64,000 nucleotides of DNA from Fortiea sp. LEGE XX443 (GTDB lineage Bacteria; Cyanobacteriota; Cyanobacteriia; Cyanobacteriales; Nostocaceae). Positions 1 through 8,775 of the stretch are shown here, piece after piece; the stretch's first letter is position 1, and every line of letters begins with the position of its first letter. The notes beneath the pieces are model-generated. The model saw nothing but the letters and a program-made list of their open reading frames with translations, was not told the origin of the DNA and made no database searches. Both the position numbers and the translations under genes were made by a program. The stretch covers positions 31,095 through 95,094 of the forward strand of contig NZ_JADEXZ010000014.1 in NCBI RefSeq assembly GCF_015206815.1. The letters are read 5' to 3'.

Positions 1-692
1 CGCCGGAAGATGTGATTTCTAAGTATGGTATAGATACAGCGCGGATGTTCATCTTATTCAAAGCACCACCAGAAAAAGATTTGGAGTGGGATGAAGCCGA
101 TGTAGAAGGACAATTCCGCTTCTTAAATCGGGTGTGGCGTTTGGTAACAGACTATATTGCGGCTGGGGTATCACGTAAGAAAGCTCAACTAGATGATTTG
201 AGTAAACCAGAAAAAGAATTACGCCGAGCAATTCACACTGCGATTAAATCAGTAACAGAAGACTTAGAGGATGAATATCAATTCAATACCGCTATTTCGG
301 AATTGATGAAATTGAGTAATTCTTTGACTGATAGCGACTATAAAAATTCACCAATTTATGCAGAAGGTATTCAAAGTTTAGTGGCGTTACTGGCTCCCTT
401 TGCGCCACACATTGCTGATGAATTGTGGCATTTATTAGGAAATAACAACTCAGTTCATACCCAAACTTGGCCGTCATTTGATGCAGCTGCTTTAATAGCT
501 GATGAAATTACTTTAGTGATTCAAGTTAACGGCAAAAAGCGTGCTGATATTCAAGTTCCGGCACAAGCAGATAAAGCCGTGTTGGAGAAGTTCGCCCGTG
601 AATCAGAAGTTGTACAGCGTCACCTTGAAGGTAAGGAGATTAAGAAAGTGATTGTAGTTCCTGGCAAGTTGGTGAATTTTGTTGTCAGCTAA
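1..692 (+). CDS. leuS: Leucyl-tRNA synthetase, C-terminal part (5' end outside window)
   Basis: This is the 3' end of a class Ia leucyl-tRNA synthetase, which charges tRNA-Leu in the cytoplasm. The reading frame is open from the window edge (first full codon at base 3), so the upstream part is missing. The visible segment begins with the stretch after the KMSKS region (GIDTARMF, then EKDLEW), runs through the helical anticodon-binding domain, and ends in the LeuRS-type C-terminal domain with [11 protein letters not shown], which corresponds to the usual VQVNGK motif. About 230 residues are present of roughly 850-870 expected for the family. A palindromic repeat follows the stop codon. The assignment is firm. 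Confidence 0.95.
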   Translation, partial: PEDVISKYGIDTARMFILFKAPPEKDLEWDEADVEGQFRFLNRVWRLVTDYIAAGVSRKKAQLDDLSKPEKELRRAIHTAIKSVTEDLEDEYQFNTAISELMKLSNSLTDSDYKNSPIYAEGIQSLVALLAPFAPHIADELWHLLGNNNSVHTQTWPSFDAAALIADEITLVIQVNGKKRADIQVPAQADKAVLEKFARESEVVQRHLEGKEIKKVIVVPGKLVNFVVS

Positions 693-726
693 GAGGATGT
701 TTTAAAAGTATTAGGCGAATATATAG

Positions 727-788
727 CAGTCCTAAATCATTAGTAAAAAATAAGATTCCCGACTTCTTTAAAGAAATCGGGAACCTGA
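727..788. repeat. Dispersed palindromic repeat, copy 1 (possible leuS terminator)
   Basis: After cagtcctaaatcatt and an A-rich stretch comes a long hairpin: TTCCCGA (756-762) pairs with TCGGGAA (777-783), enclosing TTCTTTAAAGAA. The same arrangement, with the same leading sequence, recurs at 42238-42298. It could act as a terminator for leuS, but no run of T follows it. Confidence 0.7.
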
Positions 789-859
789 ACCTCTTAAAAA
801 GGATTTAAATCACAGAAGCGCTCATTAAACAAAATAACGCAGTCTGCCAATGCTAAACT

Positions 860-1756
860 ATGCCAAAAGATAAAGTCCGAAAAGCTGTGATTCCGGCTGC
901 TGGTTTCGGTACTCGCTTGTTTCCAGCCACCAAAGTTGTGAAAAAAGAACTATTCCCAATTATTGACCGAGATGGTAGGGCTAAACCTGTAATTTTGGCA
1001 ATTGTAGAAGAGGCGATTAGTGCGGGAATTACAGAAATTGGCATTGTGGTACAACCAGATGATGTAGAAATTTTTGCAGATTTATTTAAAAATCCACCAC
1101 AGCCAGAACTTTTACAAAAGCTTTCTCCTGAAAATCAAAAATATAGCCAATATCTGCAAGATATCGGTAACAAAATTACAATTCTTACCCAAGAAAAGCA
1201 AGAAGGCTATGGTCATGCCGTTTTTTGTGCTAAAGATTGGGTACAAGATGAGCCATTTTTGCTCATGCTAGGCGACCATGTTTATAAATCTGACACTGAT
1301 AAATCTTGTGCAAGTCAAGTTTTAGATATTTACTCACAAGTACAGCAAAGTATTGTAAGTTTGACTACTATGCCAGCAGCGATAATTCATAAAGCTGGAT
1401 GTGTAACTGGAGTGTGGCAAAAAACCGATTCTATTTTGCAAGTGACACAACTTTATGAAAAACCAACTGTTGATTATGCACGTCAACATCTGCGGGTAGC
1501 GGGTATGTCTGAGGATGAGTTTTTATGTATATTTGGCTTGTATGTACTGACACCGAAAATTTTTGATTGTTTAGGAGAACATATAGATAAAAATATACGC
1601 GATCGCGGCGAATTTCAGTTAACATCTTGTCTTGATAGCATATGCCAAGCAGAGGGCATGACTGGCTATGTTGTCCAAGGAAAATGTTTCGATACAGGCT
1701 TACCAGATGCTTATTGGCAAACAATGGTTGATTTTAGAAATATATCAAAATCCTAG
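860..1756 (+). CDS. UTP--glucose-1-phosphate uridylyltransferase-like nucleotidyltransferase
   Basis: A sugar-1-phosphate nucleotidyltransferase of the GalU type, expected to make UDP-glucose or a related NDP-sugar from UTP and sugar-1-phosphate for polysaccharide and glycolipid synthesis. The N-terminal signature AAGFGTRLFPATK (residues 13-25) is the nucleotide-binding loop, followed by KELFPI. MLGDH near residue 133 fits the metal-binding segment and LYEKP near 200 fits the sugar-binding region. At 298 residues it matches GalU length. It stands alone between the leuS repeat and a convergent Uma2 gene. The exact sugar specificity cannot be read from the sequence, so the symbol galU is not asserted. 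Confidence 0.88.
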   Translation: MPKDKVRKAVIPAAGFGTRLFPATKVVKKELFPIIDRDGRAKPVILAIVEEAISAGITEIGIVVQPDDVEIFADLFKNPPQPELLQKLSPENQKYSQYLQDIGNKITILTQEKQEGYGHAVFCAKDWVQDEPFLLMLGDHVYKSDTDKSCASQVLDIYSQVQQSIVSLTTMPAAIIHKAGCVTGVWQKTDSILQVTQLYEKPTVDYARQHLRVAGMSEDEFLCIFGLYVLTPKIFDCLGEHIDKNIRDRGEFQLTSCLDSICQAEGMTGYVVQGKCFDTGLPDAYWQTMVDFRNISKS

Positions 1757-1826
1757 AAAATATAATTAGGCGATCGCTAAAATTTTAGACCTAGCATAGA
1801 ACGTCAAATATTGCACTTCACAATAT

Positions 1827-2384
1827 TTATGGTATTCCTGCTTGTTGAAAAATTTGTGCGGGTGTAATTTGCAGCCCTTCAAATAGAAAATCTTCTAAAC
1901 TATCTTCACCAGTTTTTGTTTGAGGTCGCGCATCAGGATAAAAAACTGTAACTGTTTTAGCTTTTGCATCCACAACCCAAACTCTCAAAACACCTGCTTC
2001 TAAATAATCTGTAGCTTTAGCACTCATCTCACCAAAAGTTTGGTCAGGAGAAATAATTTCAATTGCTAAGTCTGGAGGTATGGGACAAGGTTCATCTTCA
2101 ATAACATCACTGTTGAGGCGAGAGTAAGAGACATAAAGTAAGTCTGGTACAGGAACCCAATCTCTACCTTTGCGTTTTAAAGTAACTGCCCACTCAATAC
2201 CAACCTCACCGCGATTTTTTGCCCAAGGCGTTAAAATTATGTAAATTGTGCCTGTCAATCTAGAATGATATCTTTTTGGTGCCATTTTGGGTTTTGCCTC
2301 TCCATTAACCAATTCGTAGGTGATATCGCCTTCTGGTAGGGCGAAGAATTCTTGGAGTGTGAGTTGAGATTTTAGTTGAGTCAT
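1827..2384 (-). CDS. Uma2 family (DUF820) putative endonuclease
   Basis: A 185-residue member of the Uma2/DUF820 family, which expanded massively in cyanobacteria and has a PD-(D/E)XK nuclease fold; cellular roles are unknown. The sequence shows the family order: the N-terminal LTLQEFFALPEGD, YELVNGE, the PDLLYV segment with the first acidic residue, AIEIISPDQT with the catalytic Glu, and DYLEAGVLRVWVVD. It is convergent with the upstream nucleotidyltransferase and lies 15 bp downstream of the LD-carboxypeptidase gene on the same strand, so the two could share a transcript. Confidence 0.88.
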   Translation of the reverse strand: MTQLKSQLTLQEFFALPEGDITYELVNGEAKPKMAPKRYHSRLTGTIYIILTPWAKNRGEVGIEWAVTLKRKGRDWVPVPDLLYVSYSRLNSDVIEDEPCPIPPDLAIEIISPDQTFGEMSAKATDYLEAGVLRVWVVDAKAKTVTVFYPDARPQTKTGEDSLEDFLFEGLQITPAQIFQQAGIP

Positions 2385-2399
2385 GGGATTTTGATCAAA

Positions 2400-3407
2400 C
2401 TAATTGACAGCAGACTCTAACATTCTAATAGTTCCGGCATTGGCATCGATTTCTACATCCAAACCAATCGGTAAAGTAAATTTATCTTGAATATGACCAA
2501 TCATCGAACCATACCAAGCTGGAATTTTTAAAGGAATGATATGGTCGCGCAATACTTGAGTTAATTTAAACGATGGTTCATCACCAATACTACAGTTAGT
2601 GCATCTGCCAAAAATAAAACCAGAAATTTGATTGAGAATACCAGCATTTTTTAGCTGAGTTAACATTCGGTCTATACGGTAAACATCTTCTCTGATATCT
2701 TCTACAAATAAGATGCTTTTGTACCAAGAAGGTAGATAAGGCGAACCCACCATTGCTGATAAAACTGACAAGTTTCCACCGATAAGTTTACCTGTTGCTT
2801 TTCCTGATACTATGGTTTCAAATTCTACGTCATCAGTGTTGAGGTTTTGCATCGTCACTGCTTCGCCATTAAATAAGATGCGTTTGGCATAATCTACTGT
2901 AAACTCATTCCAGATAGATGTAGCATTTGCTCCATGAAAAGTAATAACTCGACTACGACCATAAATGGCTAATACTAAAGATGTGATATCACTGAACCCC
3001 ATGATAATTTTGGGATGGGAGCGGATATTTGCGTAGTTTAGTAAAGGTAAAATACGGTTACAACCCCAACCACCGCGCATGGTCATGATGGCTTTGACGG
3101 AACTATCCGCAAACATGGTGTTGACATCGTGTGCGCGGTTAGCATCTGTACCTGCTAAATAGCCGTAACTGTCTAAAAGATGCTCTCCTAGTTTAATCTT
3201 TAATCCTAATGCAGTGAGCGATCGCTTGGCTGATGCTAAATCTTCAGCGTCAATTACACCCGCCGGAGAAATTAAGCCTACCGTGTCTCCCGGTTGTAGG
3301 CGTGATGGTTTGAGGATGATATTTGGGGATAGTTTACCTTGAGCGACAGGTATTTGCGTGGCTAAGGTAGTTAAACCACAGGTTGTGATAAATTTGCGTC
3401 GTTTCAA
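2400..3407 (-). CDS. Muramoyltetrapeptide (LD-) carboxypeptidase, peptidase family S66
   Basis: Family S66 serine peptidases trim the terminal D-alanine from murein tetrapeptides during cell-wall recycling. Family features are visible: an RGGWGCNRIL segment, GFSDIT (nucleophile Ser), LFVEDIRE (Glu) and IGHIQDKFTLPIG (His). The N-terminus, about 335 residues before the stop, starts KRRKFITTCGLTTLATQ, resembling a short export signal with a twin basic motif. I chose a TTG start at 3407 because the reading frame upstream of it to an ATG at 3560 is largely a translation of the 'ccctactcc' intergenic repeat. The start is the least certain part. Confidence 0.85.
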   Translation of the reverse strand: MKRRKFITTCGLTTLATQIPVAQGKLSPNIILKPSRLQPGDTVGLISPAGVIDAEDLASAKRSLTALGLKIKLGEHLLDSYGYLAGTDANRAHDVNTMFADSSVKAIMTMRGGWGCNRILPLLNYANIRSHPKIIMGFSDITSLVLAIYGRSRVITFHGANATSIWNEFTVDYAKRILFNGEAVTMQNLNTDDVEFETIVSGKATGKLIGGNLSVLSAMVGSPYLPSWYKSILFVEDIREDVYRIDRMLTQLKNAGILNQISGFIFGRCTNCSIGDEPSFKLTQVLRDHIIPLKIPAWYGSMIGHIQDKFTLPIGLDVEIDANAGTIRMLESAVN

Positions 3408-3786
3408 AATTGAAGGTAGGGAGTAGGGAATGGGAAGTAGGAAAAGGTGAATAGAATTCGCACTATACAGGCTAAGTCTATCTGCGTGGATTAGCAGAAA
3501 TTCGAGTTTTATAGCAAAGTGCTGAGTATAAACCCACTTAATTTTAAAGGCTTTGAGCAATTAACAATGTCCTAATGGCTTTGGCAGTTGCTATATCCCT
3601 GTTCTGTCACTCTCCGAAAACATTTGCTATTGCTGAATTCTAGAGCTTTTGCATAGCAAGCGATCGCACGATTATTTTCTAATCACAAATACAAGACCCA
3701 TTTTTTTCTAATAGGATAGCTTGTATTGATTGCCTCATAAGACTTCTAGCAATTGCCCTCCCGGAAAGTGACAAAAGCGGGATATA

Positions 3787-3804
3787 ACCCACGTAGGTGG
3801 GTTG
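3787..3804. repeat. Small palindrome ACCCAC-GTA-GGTGGGT
   Basis: A short perfect hairpin, stem ACCCAC/GGTGGGT with a GTA loop, in the 285-bp gap between the divergent-looking LD-carboxypeptidase and NTF2-like genes. It may be a terminator for the NTF2-like gene (reading leftward) or simply one of the dispersed small palindromes of this genome. Confidence 0.5.
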
Positions 3805-3845
3805 TATTTGTGTAGCTGTGACTTTAGTTACCAAGGCTAGTATTT

Positions 3846-4232
3846 CTAACCGCGCAATTGCGCTACCAACTGATTAGGATTCCAATAAGCGCGGGTTGTT
3901 TGAATTTTGCCGTCTTTGTTAATCTCAAAAACTGTAATACCCTCGAAGGTTACAGATTTGCCAGTCTTACTAACTCCTTGCATTGTCCACTTGACGGCTG
4001 CTTCATTGCCAGCTACAAAAATATGCTCAGTTTTCGCGGCTAATTTCTCAAATACTGCTTGCAATTGCCCGATAAACTGTTGATAATCTTCACGAATCTT
4101 GACTGGTGGTTCACCAACTGGGTCATAACTCACAGCATCTTCAGCGAAGTTCTCTATCCAGCCCTCTGGATTCATTGCAGTAATGTTGGTAAAGTAGGCG
4201 GAAATGACTGTTTCAATAACGGCGCTTGACAT
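3846..4232 (-). CDS. NTF2-like / SnoaL-like small protein
   Basis: A 128-residue single-domain protein of the NTF2-like cone fold. The pattern is typical: an N-terminal helix, YFTNITAMNPEGW, FAEDAVSYDPVG, then alternating strands ending ITVFEINKDGKIQTTRAYWN. Such proteins act as small-molecule isomerases, cyclases or non-enzymatic binding domains, and the sequence does not say which. It is a single gene with no operon partner. A second NTF2-like protein lies at 25853-26254, but the two are not obviously close copies. Confidence 0.78.
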   Translation of the reverse strand: MSSAVIETVISAYFTNITAMNPEGWIENFAEDAVSYDPVGEPPVKIREDYQQFIGQLQAVFEKLAAKTEHIFVAGNEAAVKWTMQGVSKTGKSVTFEGITVFEINKDGKIQTTRAYWNPNQLVAQLRG

Positions 4233-4429
4233 AAATTAGTTCTCTTACTAGGTATAGATTATAAAACCTATCATTTCTAGTGATAAATTAAACAACGATG
4301 TCTAGGGACAAACTGCTACCTGTTTACGCATGACCCAGGCAAGTAAGGAAAATAAAGTATAAAGTGTGAAGTATGTAGTATTAAATTTTAGTTTTCTGCC
4401 TTCTAACTCTTGCCTTCTACTGCAACTCT

Positions 4430-6658
4430 GTGATTAGTGGAATCTTACAACAACTCCGAATTGCGTTAACCCAAAATCAAGATTATCGTGACACTTCTGC
4501 CAAAATTCACTGGTGGCGAATGGTTGTGGTTACTAGTGTGGGAGTTACCGCTTTGGTGTGGGGAATGCGGGAACTGAAATGGTTGCAACCTTGGGAGTTA
4601 AAAGCTTATGACCAAATGTTGCGATCGCGTCCCCCAGAACCATCCGATCCGCGGCTATTAGTGGTTAAAATTACTGAAGAGGATTTAGAGCGAGTCAAAT
4701 GGCCTCTATCTGATGCCATAGTCAATCAGTTATTAACAAAACTTCAGTCTTATCAACCCCGTGTTATTGGTCTGAATATCTACCGACCAAATCAACAAAA
4801 TATGGCGGCTGGTATTGCTAATAAAAAGCATATCATTACTACTTGTTTGTTAAGTAGTCTAGGTAGACAAGAAATTCCACCACCGCCAAATTTCCCTATA
4901 GATAATGTCAGCTACAACGATTTAATTCCTGATGACCAGGAAGACCAAATTGTTCGCCGGAGTTTATTATTTGCTGAACCTACTAATAGTAATAAATGTG
5001 CGACGCAATTTTCATTTGCTGCTTTAACTGCCATTAGTTATTTAGAAAAACAAGGTATCAATGTAGATTTTACTGATAAATATAATTTTCATCTGGGTAA
5101 GATAACTTTTTTTACTCTAACCGCTAATTCTGGCAGCTACACCGGTTTAGATGCTGCTGGTTATCAAATATTATTAAATTATCGCCACCCCGATCGCCTA
5201 GCGCAAGAAGTCACTCTCACAGAAGTTCTTGAAGGTCAAGTTAATCCCAATTGGGTAAAAGACCGTTTGGTAATTATTGGCACTACAGCAGCCAGTATTC
5301 ATCCTGGTGTATATACGCCCTATAGTTCTTCCCCAAATCATTCAGCCAGAACATCAACTGTATTTATTCATGCACAAATAGCCAGTCAAATTCTCAGTAC
5401 AGTTTTGGATGGTAGACCACTAATTTGGTATTGGCCTGATTGGCTTGAACTAGCGTGGGTGTTTAGTTGGTCTTTATTAGGCAGTCTTTTAGGCTGGCGA
5501 ATGCGACATCCTTTAGTGCTGCTGGTTATCGGAGGTACAGCCCTCGCTGGCTTGGTGGGAATTTGTGCTGGTTTGTTTTTGCAAGCTGGCTGGATACCCC
5601 TAATTCCACCTGCGATGACATTGATTTTTAGTAGTGTGGGGATGCTGGTTTACACTACCTATCACACTCAACACCAAACAAAATTAATTATTCAGCAAGT
5701 TGAACAACAACAAGAAGCGATCGCTCAATTAAACATCCTATTACAAGAGACTACTTCTGCAACAGCACCTACTAAAATTCGTGACCAACATATTCACTCC
5801 ACCTCAACAATTTCCCAAACAGAAAAAAGAACTGGTGATTTACTTTTGGGCGGACGCTATCACATTTCTAGAGTGCTTGGTTCTGGGGGATTTGGTCGCA
5901 CTTATTTAGCAAAAGATACTCAACGACCTGGTAGTCCTACTTGTGTCGTGAAACAATTAATGCCAGCACGTCGGGATACAAAATTTTTGGAAGTAGCCCG
6001 TCGATTATTTAATACTGAAGCAGAAATTTTAGAAGCTTTGGGCAAACATCCACAAATCCCTGCACTACTGGCCTATTTTGAAGATCAGCAAGAATTTTAC
6101 TTAGTAGAAGAGTATATCCCTGGACATACTTTAAATGAAGAACTAACACCTGTGCAAGGCGCAAAAAATGAAAGTTTTGTAATTGAGATGCTCAAAGGTG
6201 TATTAGAAGTTTTAGCATTTGTACATGAGCATAGAGTTATTCATCGAGACATTAAACCACATAATATTATTAGAAGTAATCAAGATAATCGTTTAGTGTT
6301 GATTGATTTTGGTGCAGTTAAATTAATGCACCCACCAACTAGTGAACAAACAGAATTAGCCACAGTTGCTATTGGGACGCGAGGCTATGCACCGCCAGAA
6401 CAATTTGCCGGACATCCGCGCTTATCTAGTGATATTTATGCTTTAGGGATGATGGGAATTCAAGCAATAACTGGTATATTTCCTCAAGAATTACAACCAG
6501 ATCAAGAGACGGGAAATATTATGTGGCAACACACAGTTCAAGTTAGTGAAGAACTGGGCATGATTTTAGATAAAATGGTGTGTTATCATTTTAGCGATCG
6601 CTATCAATCAGCCGCCGCTGTTCTGCAAGATTTAAATCAAATTAGCGATAAGAAGTAA
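4430..6658 (+). CDS. CHASE2-domain transmembrane serine/threonine protein kinase
   Basis: A 742-residue signalling protein. After one transmembrane helix (about residues 28-46) comes a CHASE2 extracytoplasmic sensor domain (about 50-325, with DPRLLVVKITEED), then three transmembrane helices (about 335-415), a short Q-rich coiled coil, and a Hanks-type kinase domain (about 475-740). The kinase has GSGGFGRTY (glycine loop), CVVKQL (ATP-binding Lys), HRDIKPHN (catalytic loop) and DFGAVK, so it should be active. It probably passes an unknown periplasmic signal to cytoplasmic targets by Ser/Thr phosphorylation. The start is a GTG. It is preceded by purine/pyrimidine repeats and no co-transcribed partner is evident. 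Confidence 0.92.
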   Translation: MISGILQQLRIALTQNQDYRDTSAKIHWWRMVVVTSVGVTALVWGMRELKWLQPWELKAYDQMLRSRPPEPSDPRLLVVKITEEDLERVKWPLSDAIVNQLLTKLQSYQPRVIGLNIYRPNQQNMAAGIANKKHIITTCLLSSLGRQEIPPPPNFPIDNVSYNDLIPDDQEDQIVRRSLLFAEPTNSNKCATQFSFAALTAISYLEKQGINVDFTDKYNFHLGKITFFTLTANSGSYTGLDAAGYQILLNYRHPDRLAQEVTLTEVLEGQVNPNWVKDRLVIIGTTAASIHPGVYTPYSSSPNHSARTSTVFIHAQIASQILSTVLDGRPLIWYWPDWLELAWVFSWSLLGSLLGWRMRHPLVLLVIGGTALAGLVGICAGLFLQAGWIPLIPPAMTLIFSSVGMLVYTTYHTQHQTKLIIQQVEQQQEAIAQLNILLQETTSATAPTKIRDQHIHSTSTISQTEKRTGDLLLGGRYHISRVLGSGGFGRTYLAKDTQRPGSPTCVVKQLMPARRDTKFLEVARRLFNTEAEILEALGKHPQIPALLAYFEDQQEFYLVEEYIPGHTLNEELTPVQGAKNESFVIEMLKGVLEVLAFVHEHRVIHRDIKPHNIIRSNQDNRLVLIDFGAVKLMHPPTSEQTELATVAIGTRGYAPPEQFAGHPRLSSDIYALGMMGIQAITGIFPQELQPDQETGNIMWQHTVQVSEELGMILDKMVCYHFSDRYQSAAAVLQDLNQISDKK

Positions 6659-6700
6659 GAGCAATTTAGCTATTGTGAATATTTTTTGAATTAATATTAA

Positions 6701-6732
6701 TTACAAATTACGAATTACGAATTACGAATTAG
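6701..6732 (+). repeat. Heptanucleotide tandem repeat (attacga)n
   Basis: Three to four tandem copies of attacga, a short tandemly repeated repetitive sequence typical of Nostocales. Its end resembles the right end of the MITE-like elements at 15688, 25707 and 32535, so it may be a worn-down copy. Confidence 0.75.
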
Positions 6733-6773
6733 TATTATTTGGTTTGGGCAATATCTCTACATCCAAATTGAGT

Positions 6774-7811
6774 ATGACTCTGGGACAAAAAACTAAAATT
6801 GCAGGTATCTATGAAGTGTGTATCGGTGTTCCAGACCCAATTTTTGCAATTCAATATTGGGAACAATTCGGTTATCGCATTGGGCAAGTTGGTCAATTAC
6901 CTGCGGTGACAGCCTATCAATTATATGGGGTAAATTCTGGGTTGCGATCAATTCGCTTATATCATCAAAACGCAGATCATGGTTTGATTAGGTTGATGGT
7001 TTGGCAAAATCCGACTAACCAAGGTTTGGGGTTAGCATCGATGAAAATTAAGGGAAATCGTTGGGCTACTACTCTAACCTCTGATATTTTAACTATTTTA
7101 AATCATGCCGAAGAAGCGAAAGCGGCTGGTTTTACCGTTAGATACAGCATTCCATACTGGGAGGTTATCTACAACAAAGAACGCAAAAGTCGTCCTTTTA
7201 TCGAACCAGCGGTAGGGGTGCGAGAAATGTTATTACTGCAACCCTTGACTCGACAAGTTTTCTTTCAAAGATTTGGTTACACACTACCCCATTATGGACA
7301 CATCAACGACACATCTGCTTTGAAAACCAGCCAATTTACCCACATGGGGATTATCGTTCAAGATGACAGCAAAATTAGCCTAAAGTTTTATGAGGAAATT
7401 TTGGGTTTGCTGCGGGTGCGAGATGATGTTGAAACTAGCTATGAATCTTCACCAGCCGGTCGAGATTTATTTGACCTCAAGCCAGGGGAAAAATTTATAG
7501 TTACTACTTTTGATGATCCGCGTTCTTCTCAGTCTGACTTGATGGCAGCGCGGAGTGGTAGACTTTACGTGATTCGATTTCCCGAAGCGATGAATTTAGA
7601 ATCGCGGTTTGAAGCCGCGCAACCGGGTAGTTTGGGTATGTCACTCTATACTTACCGTGTGCAGGGGATACAAGAATATTGCGATCGCATCAAGTCAAGT
7701 AAGGTGCTAAATTTTACGAACATCATAGAAAATGAGTTTCGGGAAAAAAGTTTCTCCTTTATTGCACCAGATGGCTATTTTTGGAATTTGGTAGAGAGTA
7801 ATTTCAACTAG
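6774..7811 (+). CDS. VOC (glyoxalase/bleomycin-resistance) superfamily protein
   Basis: A 345-residue protein built from two vicinal-oxygen-chelate modules. The first (about 10-165) starts IYEVCIGVPDPIFAIQYW, and the second (about 180-340) contains QFTHMGIIVQDDSKISLKFY and FYEEILGLLRVRDD; it ends with IAPDGYFWNLVE, a normal VOC closing strand. The family contains metal-dependent dioxygenases, lyases and isomerases; here the substrate is unknown. I chose ATG 6774; a TTG 30 bp upstream in frame would only add residues from the repeat region. It is a single gene. Confidence 0.8.
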   Translation: MTLGQKTKIAGIYEVCIGVPDPIFAIQYWEQFGYRIGQVGQLPAVTAYQLYGVNSGLRSIRLYHQNADHGLIRLMVWQNPTNQGLGLASMKIKGNRWATTLTSDILTILNHAEEAKAAGFTVRYSIPYWEVIYNKERKSRPFIEPAVGVREMLLLQPLTRQVFFQRFGYTLPHYGHINDTSALKTSQFTHMGIIVQDDSKISLKFYEEILGLLRVRDDVETSYESSPAGRDLFDLKPGEKFIVTTFDDPRSSQSDLMAARSGRLYVIRFPEAMNLESRFEAAQPGSLGMSLYTYRVQGIQEYCDRIKSSKVLNFTNIIENEFREKSFSFIAPDGYFWNLVESNFN

Positions 7812-8089
7812 AAACTGGTTTTTCAAACACCATCAAATGCTACTGGGGTAATAAGTTTTTAGTCTCGCGCCAAAATTAGCTCAAAAGACGAAATCGGTCA
7901 GTCAACTAGCTAAATCGTTTAACAACATGGCACTTCAGTTACAAACATCTATGGAAACTTTGGAACAACCGGTACAAGAGAGAACAGCAGAATATGCAAA
8001 TCATAAACTAGAACAACTGGTAAATCTAGATGGTTTGACTCAGGTGGCTAACTGCCGCGAGCAACGCGATTTGGTGAGAATTCTGCATT

Positions 8090-8117
8090 TAAGGCAGGAG
8101 GCAGGAGGCAGGAGGTG
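8090..8117 (+). repeat. gcaggag-type repeat, left flank of four-helix-bundle gene
   Basis: Tandem ggcagga units; the same motif appears inverted (ctcctgcc) at 8530-8566 on the other side of the inserted gene. Other copies of this family lie at 10869-10905 and 25500-25640. Confidence 0.8.
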
Positions 8118-8165
8118 TATAATGATGCAATTTCTCCCAACTTCCTACTCCAAACTTCTTGCGCC

Positions 8166-8516
8166 ATGAGTTACAGAAAACAATTTATTTGGCAGGGTGG
8201 TGTCAAGCTTGCCATTAATTGCTATCGACTTACCGAAAAATTCCCGAAATCTGAACTTTACGGATTAACTAGCCAGATTAGACGTTCGGCAGTTTCCGTG
8301 CCATCAAATATAGCTGAAGGTTATGGAAGACGGACGCAGAACGAATATATCCAATTTCTACACATTGCTTTAGGTTCGCTGAGAGAACTTGATACTCAGT
8401 TGATTATTTCTAAGGAAGTCGGATTAGCATCGCCTGAATTATTTACTCCTGTTTTGGAAGAAGTCGATAGGTTTCAAGGGATTCTAGTGTCAAGCATTCA
8501 AAAGATCAAGTCTTAA
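8166..8516 (+). CDS. Four-helix bundle protein (23S rRNA intervening-sequence/S23 family)
   Basis: A 116-residue all-helical protein of the S23/IVS family. Diagnostic segments are LTEKFPKSELYGLTSQIRR, SAVSVPSNIAEGYGRR and FLHIALGSLRELDTQL. Members are found inside bacterial 23S rRNA intervening sequences, as the accessory Avd protein of diversity-generating retroelements, and as stand-alone genes in many environmental bacteria; the stand-alone function is unknown. ATG 8166 is chosen because upstream in-frame codons translate the flanking repeat. It lies within a ruined GGDEF gene and is bracketed by inverted gcaggag-type repeats. No reverse transcriptase is nearby. Confidence 0.88.
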   Translation: MSYRKQFIWQGGVKLAINCYRLTEKFPKSELYGLTSQIRRSAVSVPSNIAEGYGRRTQNEYIQFLHIALGSLRELDTQLIISKEVGLASPELFTPVLEEVDRFQGILVSSIQKIKS

Positions 8517-8529
8517 AACCCTTCTGTAT

Positions 8530-8566
8530 CTTGCCTCCTGCCTCCTGCCCTCTGCCTCCTGCCTCA
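8530..8566 (-). repeat. gcaggag-type repeat, right flank, inverted
   Basis: Tandem cctcctgc units, inverted relative to the copy at 8090-8117, together bracketing the four-helix-bundle gene. If transcribed they could pair into a long stem. Confidence 0.8.
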
Positions 8567-8775
8567 CCTCACAAAATCGCATTGCTCCCATAGTCATCTT
8601 GGAGGCGATGATTGTCTAATCAGAATAGGGCAAACAATGCAAGCAACCTTCAGACTTTTCTCCTCCCATTACCCGCTTCCCCTTTCAAAATGCTAAATAC
8701 TTTTTAAGTCAACTTAGTCAAAACTGGGTAATTTTCCCTAAAATCTATCAAGTAAGAGCGCGAGGCTATTAAAGA

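Larger units (their letters stand above)
7861..8650 (+). pseudogene. Remnant of a HAMP-GGDEF (diguanylate cyclase-type) sensor, split by an inserted gene
   Basis: Two separated pieces of one ancestral gene can be read. Piece one (7867-8088) encodes the end of a HAMP domain (SQLAKSFNNMALQLQTS), the linker coiled coil (ETLEQPVQERTAEYA) and the start of a GGDEF domain (LVNLDGLTQVANC). Piece two (8589-8650) encodes HSHLGGDDCLIRIGQTMQA, matching the internal YGHxxGDDCL segment of cyanobacterial GGDEF domains. The part between and the catalytic GGDEF loop are gone. The four-helix-bundle gene at 8166-8516 with its flanking gcaggag-type repeats lies in the gap. No function is expected. Confidence 0.72.

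Noticed and set aside
7927..8169. 80-codon ORF as a separate gene
   Set aside because: It is the 5' piece of the degenerate HAMP-GGDEF gene, and its tail reads through the gcaggag repeat.
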